The translations under genes and the position numbers were made by a program. From NCBI RefSeq assembly GCF_002803085.1, contig NZ_NNBJ01000002.1, positions 1 through 64,000 on the forward strand: 64,000 nt of DNA. Direction: 5' to 3'. Of the stretch, positions 1-8,408 are shown piece by piece. This DNA is from Streptomyces sp. CB01201 (lineage in GTDB: Bacteria; Actinomycetota; Actinomycetes; Streptomycetales; Streptomycetaceae). Numbering within the stretch: position 1 is the first letter of the stretch; every line of letters starts with the position of its first letter. The notes under the pieces are model-generated. The model made no database searches. It was not told where the DNA came from and saw only the letters and a program-made list of their open reading frames with translations.

Positions 1-561
1 CGACATGCCGCCCACCACCGTCGCCAGCCGCAGCCGCAGGGCGCGGGCATACGGGGTCAGCGCATCGGTGACCTGCTGGGCCAGCTCACGCGTCGGCACC
101 AGGACCAGGGCGAGCGGCTGGCGGGGCTCGGCGCGGCGGCCCGCGGTCCGGGTCAGCAGCGCGAGCCCGAAGGCCAGGGTCTTGCCGGAGCCGGTGCGGC
201 CACGGCCGAGCACGTCACGACCCGCGAGGGAGTTCGGCAGCGTCGCACCCTGGATGGGGAACGGGACGCCGAGGCCCTGCTGGGTGAGTTCGGCCAACAG
301 CTGCGGCGGGAGCGCCAGTTCGGCGAAGGTCTCGACGGGGGGCAGGGCCGGGGTCACCGTGACCGGCAGGGCGAACTCGCCCTGGGGGCCGGAGGACCGG
401 CGGCCGTAGCCGCCCGAGCGGCCCGAGGAGCCGGAGCGGCCCGAGGAGCCGAAACGGCCGGCGGAGCCGGAGGACCCGAAGCGGCTGCCGCCGCGGGGGG
501 CGCCGGAGCCGCCCGAGTTATTGGTACGGCTGTAGCGATCGTTCGTACGGGTGCGGTTCAT
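1..561 (-). CDS. DEAD/DEAH-box RNA helicase, N-terminal part (runs off the window)
   Basis: ATP-dependent RNA helicase, probably remodelling structured RNA during cold adaptation. Only the first 187 residues are in the window. A Gly/Ser/Arg-rich low-complexity tail (about residues 1-55) precedes a Q motif (F-x19-Q around PFPIQ), Walker A GRTGSGKT, motif Ia PTRELAQ and the GG of motif Ib. The ATG at 559-561 has a GGAAGG ribosome site just upstream. The basic RGG-like tail is at the N terminus, whereas many family members carry it at the C terminus. It lies next to and on the same strand as the cold-shock protein gene, a pairing seen in many actinobacteria, but a terminator separates the two. 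Confidence 0.93.
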   Translation of the reverse strand, partial: MNRTRTNDRYSRTNNSGGSGAPRGGSRFGSSGSAGRFGSSGRSGSSGRSGGYGRRSSGPQGEFALPVTVTPALPPVETFAELALPPQLLAELTQQGLGVPFPIQGATLPNSLAGRDVLGRGRTGSGKTLAFGLALLTRTAGRRAEPRQPLALVLVPTRELAQQVTDALTPYARALRLRLATVVGGMS

Positions 562-904
562 GCGGAACCTTCCTTGATACGGCACGCATCGAGGAATTCC
601 CGGGAAAAAGCACAGTACGGGGAATCGCAAGAACGAGCCGGGGCGGATGCGAAAGCGCATCGGGCCGAATTCGATATTCGGGGCGCATCGCTGTGATGAG
701 GTGCGGGGGAATTCCCGGGCGCCGTGGGCGGACGGTCCGAGCCGTGCGGTGGGCGCGCCGTGGATCCGGGGCGTGCGGTGCCGCGCGGTGCGCGGCGGGT
801 GCGTTCTCGCCGGTCAGGTGCTCACGGCGGGACGGGCGCGCAGCCGGCGCGGCGGGCGCGAGGGCCGGCGGGTGGGGCGGTCGGGCCCGGAAACGCGACG
901 AGCC
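562..904. other. Intergenic region between helicase and cspA-type gene
   Basis: About 340 bases without a convincing gene. The stretch near 590-690 is less GC-rich than its surroundings and probably holds the helicase promoter and leader. Open frames on both strands here have no recognisable product and look like GC-rich shadow frames. Confidence 0.5.
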
Positions 905-932
905 GGGGCCCGCACCCCAAGGTGCGGGCCCC
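905..932 (-). terminator. Hairpin terminator after cspA-type gene
   Basis: Perfect 12 bp inverted repeat (905-916 with 921-932) and a CCAA loop, 23 bases past the cold-shock stop codon. There is no strong U run, as is usual for Streptomyces terminators. Confidence 0.75.
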
Positions 933-955
933 AGCTGCGCAGTGCGTGTCGACGA

Positions 956-1159
956 TCAGGCCGGAACGATGTTCTCGGCGGTCGGGCCCTTCTGGCCCTG
1001 CGCGATGTCGAAGTTGACCTTCTGGCCTTCCTGGAGCTCACGGAAGCCCTGGGCGGCGATGTTCGAGTAGTGGGCGAACACGTCCGGACCGCCGCCGTCC
1101 TGCTCGATGAAGCCGAAGCCCTTTTCTGCGTTGAACCACTTCACGGTACCGGCAGCCAT
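956..1159 (-). CDS. cspA: CspA-family cold-shock protein
   Basis: Single-stranded nucleic-acid-binding RNA chaperone of 67 residues, the normal size of bacterial CSPs. It opens [18 protein letters not shown], carrying RNP1 (KGFGFI); RNP2 is VFAHYSNI, with His in the position usually held by Val-Phe-Val-His. The start at 1157-1159 is fixed by AAGGAGAA directly upstream and by family length; longer in-frame extensions upstream are not conserved CSP sequence. It is monocistronic: a hairpin follows, and the leader contains an inverted repeat. The symbol is the usual one for this family; Streptomyces carry several such paralogues, so which one this is remains uncertain. Confidence 0.95.
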   Translation of the reverse strand: MAAGTVKWFNAEKGFGFIEQDGGGPDVFAHYSNIAAQGFRELQEGQKVNFDIAQGQKGPTAENIVPA

Positions 1160-1484
1160 GTCATTCTCCTTGGGGCAATTTCGGAGCCCGCACCGTGCGA
1201 ACTCCGCGTCACTGTGATGATTGCCCTGCTGGGAACCACAACTGCAACTGATATCGACAGTAGCACGGTGCAATCCCGGAAGCATGGTCAATAATTCTGC
1301 TCGGCCGGTCGCGCAAGAAATTCTCCTGAGGCCGCAGCCATTAATTCTTGTACGGCCGCGACAGATATACGCGTACCGCGGTGAGGGGCGCGAGGCGTTT
1401 TCCGGTGCGGCGCAACGGCTCGGCGCCGCCGGCGGGTTGGGCCGAGGGGGAGCCCGCGGGCCGTGCGCTGACTACTCTGCACGG
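1160..1484. promoter_or_regulatory. Divergent control region with inverted repeat in the csp leader
   Basis: 325 bases between the cold-shock gene (minus) and the AfsR-like regulator (plus). A 9 bp inverted repeat (1190-1198 with 1263-1271, GCACCGTGC) would enclose about 64 nt of the csp leader upstream of its ribosome site. On the plus strand TACTCT at 1473-1478 lies 6 bases before the GTG of the regulator, fitting a -10 box for a leaderless mRNA. Both readings are inference. Confidence 0.45.
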
Positions 1485-4400
1485 GTGACCACCGAGTTGA
1501 CCTTGCTTACGCGCGTCGCCTACCGCGGCCAGGAGGTGACCGCGCCGCGGCTGCGCGGTCTCCTCGCGCTGCTCGCCGAGGACCTGCGGGCCGGATGCAG
1601 CACCGCGCGGCTCGTCGAGGGGCTGTGGGACGACGAACTGCCGGAGCGGCCCGGCAAGGCGGTCCAGGTGCTGGTGTCGCGACTGCGCTCGCAGCTCGGC
1701 CCCGAGGTCGTCGCCAGCACCCCGGCCGGCTACCGCCTGGCCCTCACCGAGGAGCAGGTCGACAGCTCCGCACTGCCGCTGCGCGCGGCGGCCGCCGAGG
1801 CGCGGGCCCGCGCCGGTGCGCACGCCGAGGCGCTCGCCGAGGCGGAGGCCGGGCTCGCCCTGTGGGACGGCGTCGTGGCGAGCGGGGACGGCGAGGACCT
1901 GCACGACCCCGTGGCCGCGCTGCGGCTCGCGCGCGCAGGCGCCCACCGCACCCTGGTGCGCTGCCGTGCGCTCGCGCTCGCCCGGCTCGGCCGCAAGGCC
2001 GACGCGGTCCGGCCGCTGGCCCAGCTCGCACGCGAACTGCCGCGCGACGAAGAGGTGTTGGCCGAGCTGCTGCGCTGCGAGGCCGCCACCGCGGGCCCGG
2101 CCGCCGCCCTCACCCGGTACGACCTCTACCGCCGCGCCCTGCGCGACGAGCTGGGCGCCGACCCGGGCGGTGAACTGACCGCTCTGCACCAGGAGTTGCT
2201 GCGCGGCGAGGCCCCCCTCGTACGCCACGGGGTGCTGCACGAGCCGAACCCGCTGCTCGGCCGGGACGGCGATCTCGCCGCGATCGGCGGGCTCCTCGAC
2301 AGCGCCCGGGTCGTCACCGTCGCCGGGCCCGGCGGCCTCGGCAAGACCCGGATCGCCCATGCGGTGGGCCGCCGGGCCACCCAGCGGGTGGTCCACTTCG
2401 TGGCACTGGCCGGTGTCACCGCCGACGACGACGTGGTCGCCGAGGTCGCCTCGGCGCTCGGCGCGACCGCGGTGCGCAATCTGCCCGGGACCGCCGGGGT
2501 CGTCGCGGGCATCGTCGGGGCGCTCGGTCCCGGCCCCGCGCTCCTGGTGCTCGACAACTGCGAGCACGTCATCCGGGGCGCCGCCGAACTGGTGCGGGCC
2601 CTGGTCTCCGGCTCCAGGGAACTGCGGGTGCTCGCCACCAGCCGCGCCCCGCTCGGCCTGACCTCCGAGTCGGTGTACGCGCTGCCCGAGCTGGGCCTGG
2701 TGTCGACGGTCGAGCTGTTCCGCCAGCGGGCCCGGGCCGCCCGGCCGGACGCCGAGCTGCCCGAGCGGGCCGTCGAGGAGCTGTGCCGCCAGCTGGACGG
2801 CCTGCCGCTCGCGGTGGAGCTGGCGGCCGCGCGCGTACGGGTCCTGTCCGTGCCGGAGATCGCGCGCCGGCTGCGGGACCGGTTCGCGCTGCTGCGCGGC
2901 GGCGGCCGTGACGTGCCCGAGCGGCACCGCACCCTGCGGGCCGTCGTCGAGTGGAGCTGGAACCTGCTCGAACCCGAGGCGCAGGCGGCCCTGCGGGTCC
3001 TGTCGGTGTTCCCGGGCGGCTTCAGCGAGGCCGCGGCCGAGCACGTCCTGGGCGACGACGACGCGCTGTTCCTGCTGGAGCAGCTCGCCGACCAGTCGCT
3101 GATCAAAGCGGCCGACACCACGTCCGGCGTCCGCTTCCACATGCTGGAGACCGTGCGGGAGTTCAGCGCGGGACGCCGCGAGGGGGCCGCCGAGGAAGAG
3201 GCCGTAACCGACCGGTTCCTCGCCTGGGCGAGGGACTTCGGGCGGGCCCACCACGACGCCCTGTTCAGCGCCGACTCGCTGCGGTCCTGGGAGCTCACCC
3301 GCGCCGAACAGGACAACCTCTCCCTCGCGCTGCGGCACGCGCTGGCCCGCGACGACGGCCCGGCCCTGGCGGGCCTGACCGCGGTCCTCGCCTCGCTGTG
3401 GGCCACCGACTCCAACTACAGCCGGCTGACCGGTATCGCCGCCGACACGGCGGGTCCGCTCTCGCACTTCCGGCCGGGCCCCGACGACATCGAGACCGCC
3501 CGCAGCGCGGCCGTGGTGTGCACGCTCAGCCTCTTCATGGGCTACGGGCCGCACGCGGTACGGCAGTTGGTGACGCTGCGGGCACTGCCGGCCGTCGAGC
3601 CCGACACCCTGATGCGGGCCCTCGACACGGTGCTCCGCACCCTGCCCGAGGTGCATCCACCGCACTACGAGCGGCTGTTGGAGCTGTGCGGCTCCGGGAA
3701 CGTACTGCTCGCGGGGGTCGCCGAGTGCTTCGCCAGCTATGTCTGGGAGTACGAACTCGATGTGGACCGGTCCCTCGAATCGGCCCGCCGGGCCCTCAAC
3801 GCCCTGACCTCGCTGGGCAATCCGGCCACCGAGATGCTCGGCCACGGCCGCATCAGCGAGCTGTGCTTGCAGACCGAGCGCGGCGACGAGGCGTACCGGC
3901 ATCTGATGGCCGCGATGCAGGTCCTGGAGCGCAGTGGCGACTGGTCGGACGCGGCCGGCTGGTACGACGCGGCCGGGGTGCGCTGGGCGCTGGTCCTGGC
4001 CTGTCTCCAGCGCGGCGAGATCGACGAGGCGGAGCGCTGGCTGGAGCTCGCGGCCTTGGAGCGGGCGCCGGAGCCGACGCAGGTCTTCAGTACCGAGCTG
4101 GGCTCCCGGGCGGAGATCGCCCTGCTCAGGGGGCTGACCGAGGTGGGGCTCGGGCTGTGGCGGCAGGCGGTGGCGCAGCTGAGCGAGGCCGACGCGCTGT
4201 ATCCCGACGACCCGTTCGTCGGCACGTGGGCGATGCAGATCCAGTCGACGGCCGTCGCCGCCCACGCCCGGCACGGCCGCCTCGAACCGGTCGCTGCCCT
4301 GGCCGATCAACTGACCGACCATGCACGGGAGTTGTTGTCGAGGGCGCCGGACGAGGGCGGTCCGGTCGCGCTTCCGGTGTCCGGCACGATGCTGCTCGCC

Positions 4401-4646
4401 ATCGGCCTGGCCGAGCTGGCGCGGGGCGAGACCTCGGGCGTGCGGCTGCTCGCGCTCGCCGAACGGATGCGGGTGCACCGGGACTTCCCGACGATGTCCG
4501 CGGCCCGGGCCCGGCGGTCCGCCGAGGACGCCGACGGGGCGGCGTACGCCGACGCGGTGTCGGAGTACGCCGCCCTGGGGCGCGCGGAGCTGGAGCAGGC
4601 CGCCGCTCTGGTGCTGCGCGGCATCAGCGCTGCGGGTCGCTGTTGA
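1485..4646 (+). CDS. AfsR/SARP-like regulator with BTAD and NB-ARC ATPase domains
   Basis: Large transcription regulator of 1053 residues. About residues 1-90 form an OmpR-type winged helix and 95-245 a bacterial activator (BTAD) repeat domain. An NB-ARC/AAA-type ATPase follows, with P-loop GPGGLGKT (281-288), Walker B LLVLDNCEH and the GLPLAVELAAAR element. The C-terminal half is helical and TPR-like. Proteins of this build (AfsR family) activate secondary-metabolism or exporter genes, often gated by phosphorylation or nucleotide binding. I chose GTG 1485 because it begins the conserved winged helix and has a -10-like TACTCT just upstream; the frame stays open to 1221 without conserved sequence. 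It converges on the ABC exporter genes, overlapping the permease by 23 bases. Confidence 0.88.
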   Translation: MTTELTLLTRVAYRGQEVTAPRLRGLLALLAEDLRAGCSTARLVEGLWDDELPERPGKAVQVLVSRLRSQLGPEVVASTPAGYRLALTEEQVDSSALPLRAAAAEARARAGAHAEALAEAEAGLALWDGVVASGDGEDLHDPVAALRLARAGAHRTLVRCRALALARLGRKADAVRPLAQLARELPRDEEVLAELLRCEAATAGPAAALTRYDLYRRALRDELGADPGGELTALHQELLRGEAPLVRHGVLHEPNPLLGRDGDLAAIGGLLDSARVVTVAGPGGLGKTRIAHAVGRRATQRVVHFVALAGVTADDDVVAEVASALGATAVRNLPGTAGVVAGIVGALGPGPALLVLDNCEHVIRGAAELVRALVSGSRELRVLATSRAPLGLTSESVYALPELGLVSTVELFRQRARAARPDAELPERAVEELCRQLDGLPLAVELAAARVRVLSVPEIARRLRDRFALLRGGGRDVPERHRTLRAVVEWSWNLLEPEAQAALRVLSVFPGGFSEAAAEHVLGDDDALFLLEQLADQSLIKAADTTSGVRFHMLETVREFSAGRREGAAEEEAVTDRFLAWARDFGRAHHDALFSADSLRSWELTRAEQDNLSLALRHALARDDGPALAGLTAVLASLWATDSNYSRLTGIAADTAGPLSHFRPGPDDIETARSAAVVCTLSLFMGYGPHAVRQLVTLRALPAVEPDTLMRALDTVLRTLPEVHPPHYERLLELCGSGNVLLAGVAECFASYVWEYELDVDRSLESARRALNALTSLGNPATEMLGHGRISELCLQTERGDEAYRHLMAAMQVLERSGDWSDAAGWYDAAGVRWALVLACLQRGEIDEAERWLELAALERAPEPTQVFSTELGSRAEIALLRGLTEVGLGLWRQAVAQLSEADALYPDDPFVGTWAMQIQSTAVAAHARHGRLEPVAALADQLTDHARELLSRAPDEGGPVALPVSGTMLLAIGLAELARGETSGVRLLALAERMRVHRDFPTMSAARARRSAEDADGAAYADAVSEYAALGRAELEQAAALVLRGISAAGRC

Positions 4647-5418
4647 ACTTGGCCTTCGACCAGAAGTAGCCGAGCACGGTGAGCCCGAGCGACCAGGCGA
4701 TGGCGAGCCAGCCGTTGTTGCCGATCTCCGTGCCGAGGAGCAGGCCGCGCAGGGTCTCGATGGCCGGGGTGAACGGCTGGTACTGGGCGATCGGCTGGAA
4801 CCAGCCCGGCATCGAGTGCAGCGGCACGAAGGCGCTGGACAGCAGCGGCAGCAGGATCAGCGGCATCGCGTTGTTGCTGGCGGCCTCGGCGTTCGGGCTG
4901 ATCAGGCCCATGCCGACGGCGATCCAGGTCAGCGAGAGGGCGAAGAGCACGAGCAGTCCGAAGGCGGCGAGCCACTCGATCACGGTGGCGTCCGTGGAGC
5001 GGAAGCCGATGGCCACGCCGACGGCGCCGACCAGCACCACGCTCAGGATCGACTGGAGCACGCTGCCGATCACATGGCCCACGATCACCGAACCGCGGTG
5101 GATGGCCATGGTCCGGAAGCGGGCGACGATGCCTTCGGTCATGTCGTTGGAGACGGAGATCGCGGTGCCGACGACGGTGCTTCCGATGGTCATCAGAAGC
5201 AGGCCGGGGACGATGTAGGCGATGTACTTGGCGCGGTCGGGACCGCCGCCGCCGATGCCGACGCTCATGGTGTCGCCGAAGATGTAGACGAAGAGCAGCA
5301 GCAGCATGATCGGCGTGAGCAGCAGGTTCAGGGTGAGCGACGGATAGCGCCGGGCGTGCAGGAGGTTGCGGCGCAGCATCGTCGAGGAGTCGCGCAGGGC
5401 GAGGGAAAGGGAGCTCAT
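4624..5418 (-). CDS. ABC-2 type transporter permease (DrrB-like)
   Basis: Membrane half of an ABC exporter, 264 residues, with about six hydrophobic segments (LLLTPIMLLLLFVYIFG early, ILSVVLVGAVGVAIGF and LAAFGLLVLFALSL in the middle) and the ABC-2 signature region around ISPNAEAASNNAMPLILLP. It would export a hydrophobic drug or metabolite together with the ATPase upstream. The start ATG at 5416-5418 overlaps the ATPase stop (ATGA), so the two are translationally coupled. The frame is open far upstream, but that part lies inside the ATPase gene. Confidence 0.92.
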   Translation of the reverse strand: MSSLSLALRDSSTMLRRNLLHARRYPSLTLNLLLTPIMLLLLFVYIFGDTMSVGIGGGGPDRAKYIAYIVPGLLLMTIGSTVVGTAISVSNDMTEGIVARFRTMAIHRGSVIVGHVIGSVLQSILSVVLVGAVGVAIGFRSTDATVIEWLAAFGLLVLFALSLTWIAVGMGLISPNAEAASNNAMPLILLPLLSSAFVPLHSMPGWFQPIAQYQPFTPAIETLRGLLLGTEIGNNGWLAIAWSLGLTVLGYFWSKAKFNSDPQR

Positions 5419-6428
5419 CGCAGGTTCTCCTTCAGGGCGGCGGAGGCGGCGGCGGGGGCCGGGACGGTCGCGGCCGGGGTGGCGGGGTCGGTGGTGGGGT
5501 GGCTGGTCAGGGCGAAGAACACGTCGTCGAGATCCGGGGTGTGCACGGTCAGCTCGTCCGCCTCGATATCGGCCGAGTCCAGCCAGTCGAGGATGGCCCG
5601 CAGCTCGCGCTGGCTGCCGCCGCTGGGGATCTGGAGCGACAGCGACTCGTCGTCGCGGGCCGCCTCGCGCAGGGCCGCGGCCGCGTTCTCGTACTCCCGC
5701 GGTCCGGTGAACCGGAGCCGGACGTGGCCGCCGGGGACCAGCCGCTTGAGCTCGTGCGCGGTGCCCTGGGCGACGAGCCTGCCGCCGTTCAACACCGCGA
5801 TGCCATCGGCGAGTTGGTCGGCCTCGTCCAGGTACTGGGTGGTGAGGAACACGGTCACGCCGCCCGCGACGAGGCCGCGGATGATGTTCCACATGTTGTG
5901 CCGGCTGCGCGGGTCGAGACCGGTGGTCGGCTCGTCGAGGAAGATGATCCGCGGGCTGCCGACCAGGGTCATCGCGATGTCGAGGCGCCGGCGCATGCCG
6001 CCCGAGTAGGTGGACGCGGGCTTCTTCGCCGCCTCCACCAGGTCGAAGCGCTCCAGGAGTTCGGCGCTGACCCGGCGGCCCTCGCGGCGCGAGAGGTGGT
6101 TCAGGTCGGCCATCAGGAGCATGTTCTCCTCGCCGGTGATCAGGTTGTCCACCGCCGAGAACTGCCCGGTGACCCCGATCGCGGCGCGCACCGCCTGCGG
6201 GTCGGTGGCCAGGTCGTGGCCGCCGACGCGCAGCGCCCCGGCGTCGGCGGAGACGAGGGTGGAGAGGATCTGCACCGCGGTGGTCTTGCCGGCGCCGTTC
6301 GGGCCGAGCAGCGAGAAGACGGTGCCGGCCGGGACGGCCAGGTCGATGCCGTCGAGGACGGTCTTGTCCCCGTAGGCCTTGCGAAGCCCGGTGGCCTCGA
6401 TGGCGAGTTCGTGCGTCGTCGTTGTCAT
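5415..6428 (-). CDS. Daunorubicin-resistance-type ABC transporter ATPase (DrrA-like)
   Basis: ATP-binding subunit of the exporter, 337 residues. Walker A GPNGAGKTT (42-50), signature YSGGMRRRLDIA, Walker B IIFLDEPTTGLD and the H-loop variant LTTQYLDEAD (Gln replaces the usual His, a common DrrA-family feature). The C-terminal DUF4162-like region ends with an Ala/Pro-rich tail. ATG 6426-6428 is preferred over an upstream ATG because MTTTTHELAIEATGLRKAYG starts the domain directly. It is first in a two-gene operon with the permease; the substrate cannot be told from sequence. Confidence 0.93.
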   Translation of the reverse strand: MTTTTHELAIEATGLRKAYGDKTVLDGIDLAVPAGTVFSLLGPNGAGKTTAVQILSTLVSADAGALRVGGHDLATDPQAVRAAIGVTGQFSAVDNLITGEENMLLMADLNHLSRREGRRVSAELLERFDLVEAAKKPASTYSGGMRRRLDIAMTLVGSPRIIFLDEPTTGLDPRSRHNMWNIIRGLVAGGVTVFLTTQYLDEADQLADGIAVLNGGRLVAQGTAHELKRLVPGGHVRLRFTGPREYENAAAALREAARDDESLSLQIPSGGSQRELRAILDWLDSADIEADELTVHTPDLDDVFFALTSHPTTDPATPAATVPAPAAASAALKENLR

Positions 6429-6590
6429 GCCGCAGAGCTTGCGGCCGACCCGGTTCAACGCGGTTTCAGGCCGGTTTCAGCAGCTCTCGGGGGGTGAGAG
6501 CGCCCTGTGTGAGGCTGTCCGCCGAGGGGGCGGGCGCCCGGCATACAGTGGCGCGGCCAGGCAGAACAGAGGTCGAGGGAGAGTCGTGTC

Positions 6591-7160
6591 ATGACGGTCC
6601 GCCTTGTGGTGGTCTCGCCCGCCTTCAGCCGGTCGCTGCGGGAGGCGCGCTTCGACGACGACGGCCCGCTGGAGGACGCCGGGCTCGCCGCGGCCCGCGC
6701 GGCGGCGGCCGCACTGCCCGCCGTCGAACGGCTGCTGGCCTCGTCGACGGCCCGCTGCCGCGAGACGGTTGCGGCACTCGGCGGGGCGGCGGACGTGGCC
6801 GAGCCGGCCGGACTTGCCGCCCTGGACGTGGGCCGCTGGCGCGGGCTGACCCTGGCCGAGGTCGGCGCGGCCGAGCCGGCGGCGGTGGGCGCCTGGCTCG
6901 CCGACCCGTCGGCCGCGCCGCACGGCGGCGAGTCGGTGGCCCAGCTGTGCGCGCGGGCAGGCGCCTGGCTGGACGGGGCCGCCGAGGACGGCGGGCGGGC
7001 GCTCGCGGTGGTGGAACCCGAGATCGTACGGGCCCTGGTGCTGCGGGCGTTGGACGCGCCGTTGTCCGCGTTCTGGCGGATCGATGTGCCGCCGCTGACC
7101 GCCACGGAGCTGAGCGGCCGCGCCGGGCGCTGGAATCTGCGGGCCGGGCGGCCGCTGTGA
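6591..7160 (+). CDS. Histidine-phosphatase-fold protein lacking both catalytic histidines
   Basis: 189-residue protein of the phosphoglycerate-mutase/SixA fold. Family landmarks are SSTARCRET (51-59), a GRWRG element (81-85) and HGGES (111-115). The N-terminal RHG motif, which carries the phosphorylated histidine, is replaced by SPAFS (9-13), and the second catalytic His is replaced within VVEPE (140-144). It should therefore not work as a normal phosphatase and may bind a phosphorylated ligand. ATG 6591 has GAGGGAGAG upstream. It appears monocistronic, pointing toward a repeat block and the racemase operon. Confidence 0.8.
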   Translation: MTVRLVVVSPAFSRSLREARFDDDGPLEDAGLAAARAAAAALPAVERLLASSTARCRETVAALGGAADVAEPAGLAALDVGRWRGLTLAEVGAAEPAAVGAWLADPSAAPHGGESVAQLCARAGAWLDGAAEDGGRALAVVEPEIVRALVLRALDAPLSAFWRIDVPPLTATELSGRAGRWNLRAGRPL

Positions 7161-7233
7161 GGACGGGGCGGCTCGTTCGGCCCTGACCTGCGCGAACATG
7201 GCCCTTCGGCCTGCGGGACCGGCTCAGCCGCCC

Positions 7234-7302
7234 GGTCCGGAGGGTCCGTTCAGACTGGTCCGGAGGATCCGTTCAGACCGGTCCGGACGGTCCGTTCAGA
7301 GG
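7234..7302. repeat. Three 23 bp tandem repeats spanning the racemase stop codon
   Basis: Units at 7234-7256, 7257-7279 and 7280-7302 share the GGTCCGGA..GGTCCGTTCAGA pattern with a few changes. The block lies between two convergent genes, and the stop of the minus-strand racemase (7296-7298) is inside the third unit. Confidence 0.85.
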
Positions 7303-8408
7303 GATATCCACTCCTTCGACGTGGTCACCGCGTCCAGTACGTCGGGCAGCGGCTCGGTGCCGAGGCCCGGGCCCGTCGGGACGTCCAGATGGCCGTCGGC
7401 CAGGACGAAGGGCTCGGTGATGTCGGTGGCGAAATAGCGGTGGGAGCCGGAGGTGTCGCCGGGCAGCGTGAAGCCGGGGAGCGCTGCGAGGGCGACGTTG
7501 GCGGCCCGGCCGATGCCGGTCTCCAGCATGCCGCCGCACCACACCGGGACACCGTGGGCGCGAGCCACGTCGTGGATGCGGCGGGCCTCCAGATAGCCGC
7601 CGACGCGGGCCGGCTTGACGTTGATGACCGAGCACGCGCCGAGCGAGATGGCCGCCGCCGCGTGTGCCGCCGACTCGATGGACTCGTCCAGGCAGATCGG
7701 CGTACGCAGCAGACGGGCGAGCTGGGCGTGCTGTACCAAGTCGTCGTTGGCCAGCGGCTGTTCGATGAGCAGTAGCCCGAACTGATCCAGTTTCGCCAGG
7801 TGTTGGGCGTCCACGAGTGTGTAGGCGGCGTTCGCGTCGACCTGGAGCAGCAGCTCGTCGCCGAAACGCTCGCGCACGGCGCGTACGGGCTCGATGTCCC
7901 AGCCCGGCTCGATCTTCAGTTTGATCCGGACATAGCCCTCGGCCACATAGCGTTCGACGGCGTCCAGGAGTTCGGGGACGGAGTCCATGATGCCGACCGA
8001 CACCCCGCACGGCACCCGGTCCCGTGCCGCACCGAGATAGGAGCCGAACGACTCGCCGGTGGCGCGGAGTTGGGCGTCGAGAACCGCGCTCTCCAGGGCC
8101 GACTTCGCCATGCGGTGCCCGGTGAAGGGTTCGAGGGCGCGGCCCACGGCAGCCGCGTCCACGCCGTCCTTGGGCAGGGCGGGGACGAGGAACCTGCGCA
8201 GCACGTCCTGGGCGCCGTCGACGTACTCGGAGCAGTACCGCGGCTCCGACATCGCGGCGCACTCGGCCCAGCCCTCGCCGTCCGGCGTGACCACGCGGAC
8301 GAGCAGGACGTCACGACTGGTCTCGATGCCGAAGGAGGTACGGAACGGGGCGACGAGCGGCATCGCGATCCGGCGCAGCTCGATGCCGGAGATCTTGGTC
8401 AGGGTCAC
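7296..8408 (-). CDS. Enolase-superfamily N-acylamino-acid racemase / OSBS-like enzyme
   Basis: 370-residue muconate-lactonizing-enzyme-type enolase. All catalytic residues are visible: the KxK pair K163/K165 (IKLK), metal ligands D191 (VDAN), E216 (IEQP) and D241 (LDES), and the opposite base K265 (VKPARVGG). Members of this clade epimerise N-acyl (often N-succinyl) amino acids and may show o-succinylbenzoate synthase activity. The GTG at 8406-8408 overlaps the stop of the upstream GNAT gene (GTGA) and begins at the family start. Its partners, a GNAT transferase and an M20 hydrolase, argue for N-succinyl-amino-acid racemase rather than menaquinone synthesis, because streptomycetes normally use the futalosine route. 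The substrate is inferred. Confidence 0.9.
   Translation of the reverse strand: MTLTKISGIELRRIAMPLVAPFRTSFGIETSRDVLLVRVVTPDGEGWAECAAMSEPRYCSEYVDGAQDVLRRFLVPALPKDGVDAAAVGRALEPFTGHRMAKSALESAVLDAQLRATGESFGSYLGAARDRVPCGVSVGIMDSVPELLDAVERYVAEGYVRIKLKIEPGWDIEPVRAVRERFGDELLLQVDANAAYTLVDAQHLAKLDQFGLLLIEQPLANDDLVQHAQLARLLRTPICLDESIESAAHAAAAISLGACSVINVKPARVGGYLEARRIHDVARAHGVPVWCGGMLETGIGRAANVALAALPGFTLPGDTSGSHRYFATDITEPFVLADGHLDVPTGPGLGTEPLPDVLDAVTTSKEWISL

Noticed and set aside
1341..4478. Very long open frame on the minus strand opposite the AfsR-like regulator
   Set aside because: It is rich in Arg, Gly, Gln and Pro without any domain, as expected for the antisense of a high-GC gene; the plus strand carries BTAD and P-loop motifs.
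7296..8408. Menaquinone enzyme MenC
   Set aside because: Other men genes are absent, streptomycetes typically use the futalosine route, and the operon partners fit N-acyl-amino-acid racemisation.
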